Shown piece after piece: positions 17,735-29,515 of a DNA stretch of 64,000 nucleotides. Location: contig NZ_QVIO01000004.1 of NCBI RefSeq assembly GCF_003416895.1, positions 310,001 through 374,000 of the forward strand, written 5' to 3'. The notes beneath the pieces were generated by a model. That model was not told where the DNA came from, searched no databases, and saw only the letters and a program-made list of their open reading frames with translations. The first letter of the stretch is position 1, and each line of letters opens with the position of its first letter. A program made the position numbers and the translations under genes. The stretch comes from Duganella sp. BJB476 (GTDB lineage Bacteria > Pseudomonadota > Gammaproteobacteria > Burkholderiales > Burkholderiaceae_D).

Positions 17735-18790
17735 ATGAAGGTGGTGTTGGTCGACGATACCCATATCAACCTGGTGCTGATGTCGCGCCTGGTCGATAAA
17801 CTGAAAGACGTGAGCACGATCAGCTTCCAGTCGGCGCGCGAGGCGCTGGCCTGGTGCAATGCCCATCCCTACGACCTGCTGATCGTCGACTTCATGATGC
17901 CGGACCTGAACGGCCTGGAGCTGATCGCCCGGCTGGAAGCGCCGCCCGACCAGCGCCCGCCGGTGCTGATGGTCACCGCCAGCGTCGACGTCGACGTGCG
18001 CCACCGCGCGCTGGAAAACGGCGCCAGCGATTTCCTCATCAAGCCGATCGACAAGGTCGAGTTCCTGGCCCGCACCCGCAACATGCTGGCGCTGCGCAGC
18101 GCCACGCTGGGCTTGCAGCACCGCGCCACCTGGCTGGCCGAGGAAGTGGCCAAGGCCACCGCCGAGCTGCGCGCGCGCGAGCAGGAAACCATCATGCTGC
18201 TGTGCCGCGCCTCCGAATACCGCGACCCCGAAACCGGCGCCCACATCCAGCGCATGGCGCACTACTCGCGGCTGATCGCCGAGCAGCTGGGCCAGTCCGA
18301 GGAACAGCAGCAGGACGTGCTGAACGCCGCCCCGATGCACGACATCGGCAAGGTCGGCACGCCCGACCACATCCTGCTCAAGCCCGGCCGTCTGAACCCG
18401 GAAGAGATGGTGGTCATGCGTCAGCACGCCGAGATCGGCTACAACATCCTCAAGGATTGCCAGGCGCGCATGCTCAAGCTGGCGGCCGAGATCGCGCTGA
18501 CCCACCACGAACGCTACGACGGCCAGGGTTATCCGCGCGGCCTGGCCGGCGAGGCCATCCCGCTGGTGGGCCGCATCGTCGCCGTGGCCGACGTGTTCGA
18601 CGCGCTGACCAGCGTGCGCCCGTACAAGCTGGCCTGGAGCATGGAGGACGCGCGCCAGCACCTGCTGGACAACTGCAATACCCATTTCGATCCGCGCTGC
18701 GTGGAGGCATTGCTGCAGCGCTGGGACGACGTGCAGGCCATCCGTGCCCGCTTCCGCGACGAGCCCGGCGCCGCCGCGCTGACGGCCTGA
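17735..18790 (+). CDS. Response regulator with HD-GYP domain
   Basis: 351 residues. A receiver domain (1-120) has acidic VDD at 6-8, phospho-acceptor Asp52 and KPID. A helical linker leads to an HD-GYP domain with HDIGK at 202-206 and HHERYDGQGYP at 257-267, so the c-di-GMP phosphodiesterase signature is complete. RpfG-like proteins of this layout hydrolyse c-di-GMP on phosphorylation. The hybrid kinase starts 7 bases downstream and is the likely phospho-donor. SD AAGGGG precedes the ATG. Confidence 0.93.
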   Translation: MKVVLVDDTHINLVLMSRLVDKLKDVSTISFQSAREALAWCNAHPYDLLIVDFMMPDLNGLELIARLEAPPDQRPPVLMVTASVDVDVRHRALENGASDFLIKPIDKVEFLARTRNMLALRSATLGLQHRATWLAEEVAKATAELRAREQETIMLLCRASEYRDPETGAHIQRMAHYSRLIAEQLGQSEEQQQDVLNAAPMHDIGKVGTPDHILLKPGRLNPEEMVVMRQHAEIGYNILKDCQARMLKLAAEIALTHHERYDGQGYPRGLAGEAIPLVGRIVAVADVFDALTSVRPYKLAWSMEDARQHLLDNCNTHFDPRCVEALLQRWDDVQAIRARFRDEPGAAALTA

Positions 18791-18797
18791 CGCGGCC

Positions 18798-21065
<2,268 letters not shown>

Positions 21066-22352
21066 AGCACGGTGAACGCCGGCAGGCCGTCGTCGGTCAG
21101 CGCATAGTGCGCGCCGACGGTGACCGGCTGTGGATACATATGCCGGCGCGACCACGGCAGCGCCGCGCTGCGCTGGCCCGCCTTGCGGCCGACGATCTGG
21201 TACAGGCTGATCCAGTCCTGCTCGAACGCATAGCTGCACCCGGCCAGGTAGACGTGCCAGATGCGATAGCGCTTGTCGCCCGCCAGCGCCTGCACGCGTT
21301 CCGTGTTGGCCTCGAAATTGTCGGTCCAGATGGCGCAGGTGCGGGCGTAGTGGCGGCGCAGGTTTTCCACGTCGGACACTTCCAGCTTGCCCTGCTGCAT
21401 AGTCTTCAGCACATGGCCGATGTGCGCCAGCTCGCCTTGCGGGAACACGTATTTGTCGATGAAGGCTCCGCCGCCGTAGGGCGTCTCGCCGTTGTCCGGA
21501 TCGGTGGTGGTGATGCCGTGGTTCATCACCACGCCGTCCGGCGCCAGCAGCTTGTGGATGGCGGCGAAGTACTCGGGCAAATGCTTGACGCCCACATGCT
21601 CGAACATGCCGACGCTGGTGATGCGGTCGAACTGGCCGCGCACGTCGCGGTAATCCTGCAGGCGGATCTCGACCAGCTGCTCCAGCCCGGCGCGCCGCAC
21701 GCGCTCCTTGGCCAGCTCGTACTGGTTTTCCGACAGCGTGATGCCGATGCAGCGCGCCTTGTACTGCTGCGCCGCGCGTATCACCAGCGCGCCCCAGCCG
21801 CAGCCGATGTCGAGCAGCGTCTGGTTGGGCCGGAGCTCGATCTTGCGCAGGATGTGGTCGATCTTCTTGGCCTGGGCGCTGGCCAGGTCCTCGTCGCCGT
21901 CCTCGAAGTAGGCGCAGGAATACACCATGGCCGGATCGAGGAACTGCTGGTAGAACTCGTTGGATACATCGTAGTGGTAGCGGATCGCCTCGGCATCCTG
22001 CTGCTTGCTGTGGCCCATGCTGCGCACGATGCGGGCGAACTTTCCCTCGGCCTTGAGCGTGGTGCGCGCCAGCGCGTTGACGATGGCGATCATGTCGTGC
22101 GCGCGGCCCTTGACCTCGATCGCGCCCTCGACATAGGCCGCGCCCAGGTTGGACAGCGACGGCGTCAGCAGGTAGCGCGCCGCCGACACATTGGGCAGGC
22201 GTATCGTCACGCGCGGCGCCTCGCTGGAAAAGTCGACCTGCTGGCCGTTCCACAATTCGATGCGCAGCGGCAGCGCGATTTGCTGGCGGATGCCGGCGAT
22301 CCAGCTACTGAGACGGTTTTGTACGAACACAGTCACACCTCCGAGTCCAGAA

Positions 22353-22380
22353 ATAAAAAGACCACCGCAAGCGATGGTCT
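22353..22380 (-). terminator. Intrinsic terminator after the hemerythrin-pdxH gene
   Basis: On the minus strand AGACCATCGC and GCGGTGGTCT pair (one G-U) around TT, followed by TTTTATTT. It lies directly downstream of the fusion gene and upstream of cfa. Confidence 0.8.
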
Positions 22381-22405
22381 GGTGTTCTGCGACGAGGCGG
22401 TCTGC

Positions 22406-23641
22406 TTACGGCTGCAGGCGCTCCTTCACCCAGCTTCCATCTGCCTGTTTCACATACACGATCCGGTCATGGAAGCGCGAACGGCGTCCCTGCCAGAACT
22501 CGATGCGCACCGGCTCGAGGCGATAGCCGCCCCAGTTTTCCGGCCGCACCGGATGCTCGCCGCCGACTGCCGCGGCCGCATCGTAATTGGCTTCCATCTG
22601 TTCCCGGCTGGCGATGCGCGCGCTTTGCTGCGAGGCGATCGCCGCGATCTGGCTCTTCACCGGCCGGCTGTAAAAGTATTTGTCGCTTTCGTCGGCGGAG
22701 GTCTTGACGACCTTGCCTTCTATCCGTACCTGGCGTTCCAACTCGCTCCAAAAGAATAGCAGCGCGGCGTGCGGGTTGTCGCCCAGTTGGCGGCCCTTCT
22801 GGCTGCCGTAGTTGGTGTACCAGGTGAAGCCGCGCGCGTCGTACTGCTTGATCAGCACGATGCGCGAACTGGGCTTGCCTTCCGCGTCCACCGTGGCCAC
22901 GCTCATCGCGTTCGGTTCATTGACCTTGGCGCGCATGGCTTCTTCAAACCACTTGCCGAACTGGGCGATCGGATCGTCCAGCACGTCCTGCTCCGTCAAA
23001 CTGGCGCGGCCGTAATCGAGGCGCAGGTCGGCCAGTACCACGCCGTCGGCCACCGCATCGGCCACCACCACCTGCTGCTGCTCCGGCACCTGGCTTTGCG
23101 GCAGGTCGGGCGTGATGCCGCGCCGTACCTGCATCGCGCTGCCCAACTGCGCCATCTGCTCGGGGCTGAACAAACGCTTGGCCATCGGCGCGATATTGGT
23201 TTCCTCGGTGACCATGTGGGCGGCGTAGCTGTCGCAGAAGCGCTGCACCTGCTCGGCCGACAGGGCGCTACCTTGTCCGTTGGCAATTTGTTCAAGTTGC
23301 GAATTAATTATATGCCAGTCTTTATCCATCTGCTGGTGGTCGGCCAGAATGCCGGGCACCAGTTCGGCCAGCAGCGCGGCGTCGGCGTCGCGCGCGGTCG
23401 CCTGCAGCATCGGCACCAGGTTTTGTTCCTCGTCGTCGTGGTGCAGCGGCGCCGCCTTGTTGAAATATTTCTGCACCGCCTGGGCGGCTTTCTGCGCCTC
23501 GGCGTCGGCGCCGTGCTTGGGCAGGTGGGCCAGCAGTTTTTGCAGGGTCTCCAGCTGCTTGCGTATGCGGTCGTGGCAATGTTTCAAGACTGCTATCGGC
23601 TGGCTGAAGTCGGGGGCGGTGTCGTGCAGGGAAATGCTCAT
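22406..23641 (-). CDS. pdxH: Hemerythrin domain fused to pyridoxamine 5'-phosphate oxidase (PdxH)
   Basis: 411 residues, about twice the length of ordinary PdxH. Residues 12-165 form a hemerythrin/HHE four-helix domain with candidate iron ligands His21/His23, HHDDEE at 67-72, His102, and H142 with EE at 146-147. A linker (about 166-200, with a VPEQQQVVV stretch) leads to a complete PdxH from LRLDYGR (206-212): SRIVLIKQYDARGFTWYTNYGSQKGRQ, the ADESDKYFYSRPVKSQIAA block, ENWGGYRL and a WVKERLQP end. PdxH makes pyridoxal phosphate using FMN and O2; an O2-binding diiron partner in one chain is striking. Both halves share one open frame with no break. Confidence 0.9.
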   Translation of the reverse strand: MSISLHDTAPDFSQPIAVLKHCHDRIRKQLETLQKLLAHLPKHGADAEAQKAAQAVQKYFNKAAPLHHDDEEQNLVPMLQATARDADAALLAELVPGILADHQQMDKDWHIINSQLEQIANGQGSALSAEQVQRFCDSYAAHMVTEETNIAPMAKRLFSPEQMAQLGSAMQVRRGITPDLPQSQVPEQQQVVVADAVADGVVLADLRLDYGRASLTEQDVLDDPIAQFGKWFEEAMRAKVNEPNAMSVATVDAEGKPSSRIVLIKQYDARGFTWYTNYGSQKGRQLGDNPHAALLFFWSELERQVRIEGKVVKTSADESDKYFYSRPVKSQIAAIASQQSARIASREQMEANYDAAAAVGGEHPVRPENWGGYRLEPVRIEFWQGRRSRFHDRIVYVKQADGSWVKERLQP

Positions 23642-23702
23642 GGGAGGACGCTCTGGCTGGGTGGGAAAGTCATTCTAAAATAATTTTCGCGGCGGCGTCC
23701 GT

Positions 23703-23708
23703 TAAAAT
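23703..23708 (+). promoter_or_regulatory. Candidate -10 box for tcdA
   Basis: TAAAAT ends 6 bases before the tcdA ATG, in a 73-base divergent spacer. If used, transcription would start at or next to the start codon and make a leaderless or near-leaderless mRNA. No clear -35 box is seen. Confidence 0.3.
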
Positions 23709-23714
23709 GTCGGC

Positions 23715-24557
23715 ATGAACTCCATAACACCTACTCAATTCGACGATGTCGACTTCGAACGCCGCTTCGGCGGCATCGCCCGCCTCTATGGCGAACGCGC
23801 GCTGGCGCGCTTCCGCACCGCCCACGTGTGCGTGGTCGGCACCGGCGGCGTCGGCTCCTGGATCGTCGAGGCGCTGGCCCGCAGCGCCATCGGCCAGCTG
23901 ACCCTGATTGATCTGGACAACGTCGCCGAGTCCAATATCAACCGCCAGATCCAGGCCCTGGGCAGCACCGTCGGCCAGGCCAAGATCACCGCGCTGGCCG
24001 AGCGCATCGCCGACATCAACCCGTTCTGCGTGGTCAACCAGATCGAGGAGTTCGTCACGCCGGACAACCTGGAGCAGATGCTGGGCGCCGGCAACTACGA
24101 TTTCGTGGTCGACGCCATCGACGACGTCAAGGCCAAGGCCGCGATGATCGCCTGGTGCCGCCAGCACACTATGCCGATGATACTGATCGGCAGCGCCGGC
24201 GGCCAGACCGACCCGACCCAGATCGCCGTGCGCGACCTGGCCCGAACCGAGCAGGAGCCGCTGCTGAAGAAGGTGCGCAAGGTGCTGCGCAGCCAGTACG
24301 GCTACCCGCGCGGCGAAAAGACCAAGTTCCACGTCGACGCCGTGTTCTCGATGGAGCCGCTGAAGTTCCCGGAGTCGGGCGAAGTGTGCGCGGTGGACGG
24401 CGACGAGCGCGCCGCCGGCGTCACCGGCCTCAATTGCGCCGGCTTCGGTTCGGCCATGGTGGTCACCGCCACCTTCGGCATGGTGGCCGCCAGCCAAGTG
24501 TTGCGCAAGCTGGCCGACAGCGCGCAACCTGCGGTAGCGCCGGTCGAAACGATTTAG
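23715..24557 (+). CDS. tcdA: tRNA threonylcarbamoyladenosine dehydratase
   Basis: 280 residues of the E1/ThiF-like fold (CsdL/YgdL). It cyclises t6A to ct6A on tRNA in an ATP-dependent step. Motifs: RRFGGIARLYGERAL at the N-terminus, nucleotide-binding VVGTGGVGSWIVEALARSG-like stretch (here ARSAIG), DLDNVAESNINRQ, VVDAIDDVKAK and EVCAVDGDERAAGV. It complements the Sua5-type gene elsewhere in the window that makes the t6A precursor. Confidence 0.93.
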   Translation: MNSITPTQFDDVDFERRFGGIARLYGERALARFRTAHVCVVGTGGVGSWIVEALARSAIGQLTLIDLDNVAESNINRQIQALGSTVGQAKITALAERIADINPFCVVNQIEEFVTPDNLEQMLGAGNYDFVVDAIDDVKAKAAMIAWCRQHTMPMILIGSAGGQTDPTQIAVRDLARTEQEPLLKKVRKVLRSQYGYPRGEKTKFHVDAVFSMEPLKFPESGEVCAVDGDERAAGVTGLNCAGFGSAMVVTATFGMVAASQVLRKLADSAQPAVAPVETI

Positions 24558-24613
24558 ATTGATTTAGATTTTATGCAGCTGGCGATGCGGGTTTGCTATC
24601 ATGGTGCGCGCTG

Positions 24614-24628
24614 GCACGGGGACCGTGC
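24614..24628. other. Short perfect dyad upstream of the FKBP gene
   Basis: GCACGG and CCGTGC flank GGA, 32 bases before the start codon of the isomerase. It could be a small leader hairpin or an operator; nothing further supports either. Confidence 0.3.
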
Positions 24629-24659
24629 TATCCACAGACCACATCGAAAGAATAAAACC

Positions 24660-25157
24660 ATGACGCGTAGTTCCGTATTAGTAGCAATGCTGTGCGCGCT
24701 GGCGGCCTCCGTGGCCCAGGCGCAGACCCCGACCGCGCCGGTCGCTCCAGCCGATGTGCCGCCGCCGCCACCGATGGTGGTGGGTTCGGCCACGCCCGGC
24801 CCGGCCGCCGAGCAGCTGATCGTCACCGACACCAAGCTTGGCACCGGCAAGGAAGCGACCACCGGCGCCACCGTCTACATGCACTACTCGGGCTGGCTGT
24901 ATCGTCCGCTGGCCAAGGCCATGCACGGCAAGCTGTTCGATTCGTCGATTCCGCGCGGCGAGCCGCTGGACTTCGTGCTGGGCGCCGGCCGCGTCATCAA
25001 GGGCTGGGACCAGGGCATCCAGGGCATGAAAGTGGGCGGCAAACGCACGCTGATTATTCCGTCGGAACTGGCTTACGGCTCACGGCCGACGCCGGGTAGC
25101 GGCATTCCGCCGAATTCCGCGCTGATCTTCGATGTCGAGCTGGTGGACGTAAAATAA
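24660..25157 (+). CDS. Exported FKBP-type peptidyl-prolyl isomerase
   Basis: 165 residues from the ATG at 24660. A signal peptide (MTRSSVLVAMLCALAASVAQAQ) is followed by a Pro-rich stretch (DVPPPPPM), then one FKBP domain with GATVYMHYSGWLY, GKLFDSS, FVLGAGRVIKGWDQGIQGMKVGGKRTL and the IPPNSALIFDVELVDV end. It should assist folding in the periplasm. An upstream frame extends to 24573 but lacks the signal at its start. It ends 40 bases before cysK. Confidence 0.93.
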   Translation: MTRSSVLVAMLCALAASVAQAQTPTAPVAPADVPPPPPMVVGSATPGPAAEQLIVTDTKLGTGKEATTGATVYMHYSGWLYRPLAKAMHGKLFDSSIPRGEPLDFVLGAGRVIKGWDQGIQGMKVGGKRTLIIPSELAYGSRPTPGSGIPPNSALIFDVELVDVK

Positions 25158-25168
25158 AGGCGTAGACT

Positions 25169-25195
25169 GGAACCTCCGTCCCATTCGGAGGTTCC
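25169..25195 (+). promoter_or_regulatory. Perfect 10-bp hairpin burying the cysK Shine-Dalgarno
   Basis: GGAACCTCCG (25169-25178) and CGGAGGTTCC (25186-25195) are exact complements with a 7-base loop. The SD GGAGG (25187-25191) lies wholly inside the 3' arm, 6 bases before the ATG at 25198. The fold would block ribosome binding unless opened. No T-run follows, so it is not an ordinary terminator of the preceding gene. Confidence 0.7.
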
Positions 25196-25197
25196 TG

Positions 25198-26130
<933 letters not shown>

Positions 26131-26136
26131 ACTGCC

Positions 26137-27168
26137 TTAGTGCGGCTGCTCTTGCAGGCTGCACTCGTGCGCGGTGGTGCCTAGCCGTACTTGCAGCGTG
26201 CTGTGGTCGATGGAGAATTCTTCCTTCAGCTGCGCGCTGATGGCGTCCATCGCGGCGTCGCCCGGATGGCCTCCGGGCGTCACCAGCTGCGCCGTCAGTG
26301 CGTTCTCGGTGGTGCTCATCGACCAGATGTGCAGGTCGTGCACGTCGGTCACGCCGGGCTGGGCGCGCAGGAATTGTTCGACGTCGGCGTGGTCCAGGTT
26401 GTCCGGCACGGCGGCTAGCATCATGCGCATCGATTGCTTCAGCAACGACCAGGTGCTGTAGACGATGATGGCGACGATGGCCACGCTGACCAGCGGGTCC
26501 AGCCAGTTCCAGCCGGAGTAGCGGACGATCACGCCAGCCACCAGCACGCCCAGCGAGATCGCGGCGTCGGCCGCCATGTGCAGGTAGGCGCCGCGGATAT
26601 TGATGTCGTCCTTGCTGCCGGACATGAACAACCACGCCGAGAAGCCGTTGACCAGGATGCCCACGCCAGCCACCACCGAGACGGTCAGGCCGGCCACGGG
26701 TTCGGGGCGCACCAGTTGTTGCACCGCTTCCCACGCAATGCCGCCGCAGGCCGCCATCAGCAGCATGGAATTGAACAGCGCCGCCAGCATCGAGGTGCTG
26801 CGCAGGCCGTAGGTATAGCGGCCGTTCGGCATGCGCTTGGCCAGGATGGCCGCGCCCCAGGCCAGCATCAGGCCCAGCACGTCGGACAGGTTGTGGCCGG
26901 CGTCGGCCATCAGCGCGGTGGAGTTGGCCAGGAAACCGTAGAAGAATTCGATCGCCACGAACACCGTGTTGAGCACGATGGCGATGGCGAAGGCGCGGCC
27001 CATGGTGTTCGGATCGCCGTGGTGGTGATGGTGGCCGCCGTGGCCATGGTCGTGCCCGTGATCGTGGCTGCAGGCCTTGGCTTTGCCCTTGGCCGGCGCG
27101 TGGTCATGGCCGTGATCGTGGTGGTCGTGATCGTGGTCGTGGTCGTGGTGATCGTGGTGCTTGCTCAT
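26137..27168 (-). CDS. CDF-family zinc/divalent cation exporter
   Basis: 343 residues. The first about 50 residues are a His/Asp-rich tail (about half His), probably a metal-binding region, encoded by a CATGAC-type tandem repeat at 27000-27165. Six membrane helices follow, with the HxxxD metal site pairs HNLSD (helix II) and HMAADA (helix V). A cytosolic domain ends the protein (DVHDLHIWSMSTTENALTAQ). Such proteins (CzcD/ZitB-like) export Zn2+ and related ions by proton exchange. The gene overlaps the arsR-type gene by 4 bases and is controlled with it. Confidence 0.93.
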   Translation of the reverse strand: MSKHHDHHDHDHDHDHHDHGHDHAPAKGKAKACSHDHGHDHGHGGHHHHHGDPNTMGRAFAIAIVLNTVFVAIEFFYGFLANSTALMADAGHNLSDVLGLMLAWGAAILAKRMPNGRYTYGLRSTSMLAALFNSMLLMAACGGIAWEAVQQLVRPEPVAGLTVSVVAGVGILVNGFSAWLFMSGSKDDINIRGAYLHMAADAAISLGVLVAGVIVRYSGWNWLDPLVSVAIVAIIVYSTWSLLKQSMRMMLAAVPDNLDHADVEQFLRAQPGVTDVHDLHIWSMSTTENALTAQLVTPGGHPGDAAMDAISAQLKEEFSIDHSTLQVRLGTTAHECSLQEQPH

Positions 27169-27491
27169 GCTTCGTTCCCGTTGGAAGGTTCTGCGATATG
27201 TTCGAGCATATCGTTGAGTACGCCGCTGATATGGGCGTCGGCGGCGGAATAGAACACTTGTTTGCCCTGGCGCTCAGACTTGACAATGCGCGCTGCGCGT
27301 AGCAAACGCAAGTGGTGGCTGACCAGCGAACTGCTCAGCTCCAGCGAGGAAGCGATGTCGCTGACGGCGATCGGCGCCGTCACGCAGGCCAGCACGATGC
27401 GCAGGCGTGTCGGATCGCCCAGCAGATGGAACAAATCGGCCAGTTGGGCAATCGCGGGATCGCAAACGGAATAGTCGTGTTGGCAGCTCAT
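27165..27491 (-). CDS. ArsR/SmtB-family metal-responsive repressor
   Basis: 108 residues from the ATG at 27489-27491. The winged helix is clear: LADLFHLLGDPTRLRIVLACV, VSDIASSLELSSSLVSHHLRLLRAARIVKSERQGKQVFYSAAD. N-terminal Cys3/His5 and Cys10 (MSCQHDYSVCD) and a C-terminal His-containing helix may bind the metal. A longer start (27518) is disfavoured because it would lie inside the 36-base operator palindrome. It is co-transcribed with the CDF exporter and probably released by zinc or a related ion. Confidence 0.92.
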   Translation of the reverse strand: MSCQHDYSVCDPAIAQLADLFHLLGDPTRLRIVLACVTAPIAVSDIASSLELSSSLVSHHLRLLRAARIVKSERQGKQVFYSAADAHISGVLNDMLEHIAEPSNGNEA

Positions 27492-27492
27492 A

Positions 27493-27528
27493 ATGCTAAC
27501 AAGTGAATAGGTGTTCACATGTTAGCAT
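27493..27528. promoter_or_regulatory. ArsR/SmtB-type operator palindrome
   Basis: A 36-base dyad starting ATGCTAACA and ending TGTTAGCAT, with inner GTGAA and TTCAC 6 bases apart; only the positions at the centre and two others break symmetry. The inner TGAA-N6-TTCA core is the classic SmtB/CzrA operator arrangement. It starts one base before the regulator's start codon, so it probably overlaps the promoter of the arsR-CDF operon. Confidence 0.8.
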
Positions 27529-27544
27529 GGAATGGAAGGTCAGG

Positions 27545-28531
27545 CTACTGGTCGAGTTGCACTACCGCCTTGCCCAGTCCCGCTCCGGCGTCGAGGTAGC
27601 GGTGGGCTTGCACGATGTCGTCAAAGGCAAACACTTCAGCCGGACGGGCGTGGTACAGCCCTTGTTCCACCCGTTCAACGATGTCCTGCAAGGGCAAGCG
27701 GTCCAGCTCGAACCCGGCCGTGCCGAACGCGAAGCTGCCGAAAAAGCTCAGCTGCACGCGCGGCGGCAAGTGCTGCAGCGGCAGGAAATTGCCGAGCGCT
27801 TCCAGCCCGCCGAGAAATCCCGCCTGGCAAACCCGCCCCGGCCGCGCCGCGACGGCCAGCGAGTCGAGCAGGGTGGTGTTGCCGATCAGGTCCAGCACCG
27901 CGTCGACGCCGGCGGGGGCAATGGCGCGCACGGCGCCGGTCACGCTGGGCTGCTCCTCGATGATGTCGCGCGCGCCATTTTGCTTCAGTACGTTTTCGAG
28001 CTCCACCGGGCGTCGCGTCGTGGCGATCACCTGCGCGCCCATGTGCGCCGCGATATTGCTGGCCGCCTGGCCCAGCGCGGAGCTGGCGCCGCGTATCAGC
28101 AAGGTCTGTCCGGGCCGCAGTTCCAGGTTGTCGTGCAGGCAGGCCCAGGCGGTCGCATACGATTCCGGGATGGCGGCCAGCTCCGCCCACGGCAACGACG
28201 AACGCAGCGGCACCACATTGGTGGCGGGAACGCAGACATACTCGGCATAGCTGCCGTTGATGCTGCGCCCCATGCCGCCCATGATGGCGGCGACCTTCTG
28301 GCCCGGTCGCAAATCGGTGCCCGGCGCGCTGGCCACCTCGCCGACGCATTCGATGCCTGTCACCCTGGCGACCTCGCCCCACAAGCCCCGCCGCATATAG
28401 CTCTCCGCTCGGTTGAGGCCAAACGCCCGGACGCGGATGAGCACCTGGCCGCTGGCCGGCACCGGCGTGGGCAGCTGAATCTGTTGCAACTGTTCTGGAC
28501 CGCCGAACTGGGCGATGTGGATGGCGCGCAT
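27545..28531 (-). CDS. Zinc-type/quinone-oxidoreductase-like medium-chain dehydrogenase
   Basis: 328 residues from the ATG at 28529-28531, preceded by AGGAGAACC. The MDR fold is visible: GroES-like N-terminus (MRAIHIAQFGGPEQLQQIQLP, RVRAFGLNRAESYMRRG) and a Rossmann domain with LIRGASSALGQAASNIAAHMGAQVIATTR. The zinc-binding Cys/His set is absent, pointing to the quinone oxidoreductase (QOR) class using NADPH. A LysR regulator is encoded divergently 90 bases away and probably controls it. Confidence 0.88.
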   Translation of the reverse strand: MRAIHIAQFGGPEQLQQIQLPTPVPASGQVLIRVRAFGLNRAESYMRRGLWGEVARVTGIECVGEVASAPGTDLRPGQKVAAIMGGMGRSINGSYAEYVCVPATNVVPLRSSLPWAELAAIPESYATAWACLHDNLELRPGQTLLIRGASSALGQAASNIAAHMGAQVIATTRRPVELENVLKQNGARDIIEEQPSVTGAVRAIAPAGVDAVLDLIGNTTLLDSLAVAARPGRVCQAGFLGGLEALGNFLPLQHLPPRVQLSFFGSFAFGTAGFELDRLPLQDIVERVEQGLYHARPAEVFAFDDIVQAHRYLDAGAGLGKAVVQLDQ

Positions 28532-28578
28532 GAGGGTTCTCCTGTTGATGATCGAAGCCTCACTGTAGGGAAGAACAC

Positions 28579-28601
28579 ATTCGGATAAAATTGAATAATT
28601 C
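28579..28601. promoter_or_regulatory. LysR-type operator candidate in divergent spacer
   Basis: ATTC (28579-28582) and GAAT (28593-28596) are inverted around 10 bases, fitting the T-N11-A type of LysR box, and GAATAATTC (28593-28601) is a second dyad beside it. The site lies between the oxidoreductase and lysR start codons. Confidence 0.4.
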
Positions 28602-28621
28602 CGTCTATCTTTGTAGGATTT

Positions 28622-29515
28622 ATGAACTCTGTCGGTTTTACCCTGCACGAGTTGGCATGTTTCCTGGCGGTGGCCGAGCTGGGCAGCTTCCAAAAGGCGG
28701 CGGTGCGCCTGCATCGCTCCCATCCCAGCGTGTTTGCCGCGATTGCCAGCCTGGAGCGGCAAATGGGGCTGGCGCTGCTGGACCGCAGCGGCTATCGCGT
28801 TGCCGTGTCCGCCGCCGGGCAGGCCTTTGTCGAGCAGGCCCGGCAGCTGCTCGACAGCGCCAGGCAGATGGAAATGCAGGCACGGCAGATCGCGCTGGGC
28901 GAGGAGGTCAGGCTGGCCGTGGTGATCGGCGACCTCTGCCCCTTGCCGGCCACCTTGCGCCTGCTGCGGCAGTTTTTTGCCCAGTGCCCGGCGACCCGCC
29001 TGGACCTGCATTTCGAAGCCCTGTCCGGACCGTGGGAGCGTCTGGCCAACGGCGAGGCCGACCTGATCTTCCACCACATCGATCAGGCCGACATGCGCTT
29101 CGAGGCGCGGCCGTGGCAGCGCGTCAAGCTGGTGCCGGTGGTCGCGCCCGGCTTCCTGGATTTCCCGCTGCACGCCGGCATCACGCCGGAGATGATGCGG
29201 CCTTACGTGCAATGCATCATCCGCGACAGCGCGCGCGACAGCCCACCGCGCGACTACTTCGTGGTGGACGGCGCGCGCCGCTGCACCGTCGCCGACCAGT
29301 TCATGAAGCGCGAAGTGATCCTGCAGGGCATGGGCTGGGGCCACATGCCCGGCTACCTGGTGGACGAGGACCTGGCGCAGGGACGGCTGTTGTCGATCGC
29401 CGGAAATCATTTCCGCGAAAGCGAGCTGGAGCTGGTAATCGCGCGCCGCCGCGACATCGCCCACGGCCCGGTCGCCACGCGGCTGTGGGATCATTTGCTG
29501 GCCGGCCTGGCTTAG
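28622..29515 (+). CDS. LysR-family transcriptional regulator
   Basis: 297 residues. The N-terminal winged HTH is present (LHELACFLAVAELGSFQKAAVRLHRSHPSVFAAIASLERQMGLALLDRSGYRVAVSAAGQ), followed by a helix linker and the periplasmic-binding-like effector domain (EVRLAVVIGDLCPLP onward). It is transcribed away from the quinone-oxidoreductase-like gene and probably regulates it. Its stop overlaps the stop of the DJ-1-like gene on the other strand. Confidence 0.93.
   Translation: MNSVGFTLHELACFLAVAELGSFQKAAVRLHRSHPSVFAAIASLERQMGLALLDRSGYRVAVSAAGQAFVEQARQLLDSARQMEMQARQIALGEEVRLAVVIGDLCPLPATLRLLRQFFAQCPATRLDLHFEALSGPWERLANGEADLIFHHIDQADMRFEARPWQRVKLVPVVAPGFLDFPLHAGITPEMMRPYVQCIIRDSARDSPPRDYFVVDGARRCTVADQFMKREVILQGMGWGHMPGYLVDEDLAQGRLLSIAGNHFRESELELVIARRRDIAHGPVATRLWDHLLAGLA

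Noticed and set aside
27000..27165. Repeats suggesting a microsatellite or CRISPR
   Set aside because: They encode the His-rich N-terminal tail of the CDF exporter; there are no spacers or constant repeat units.
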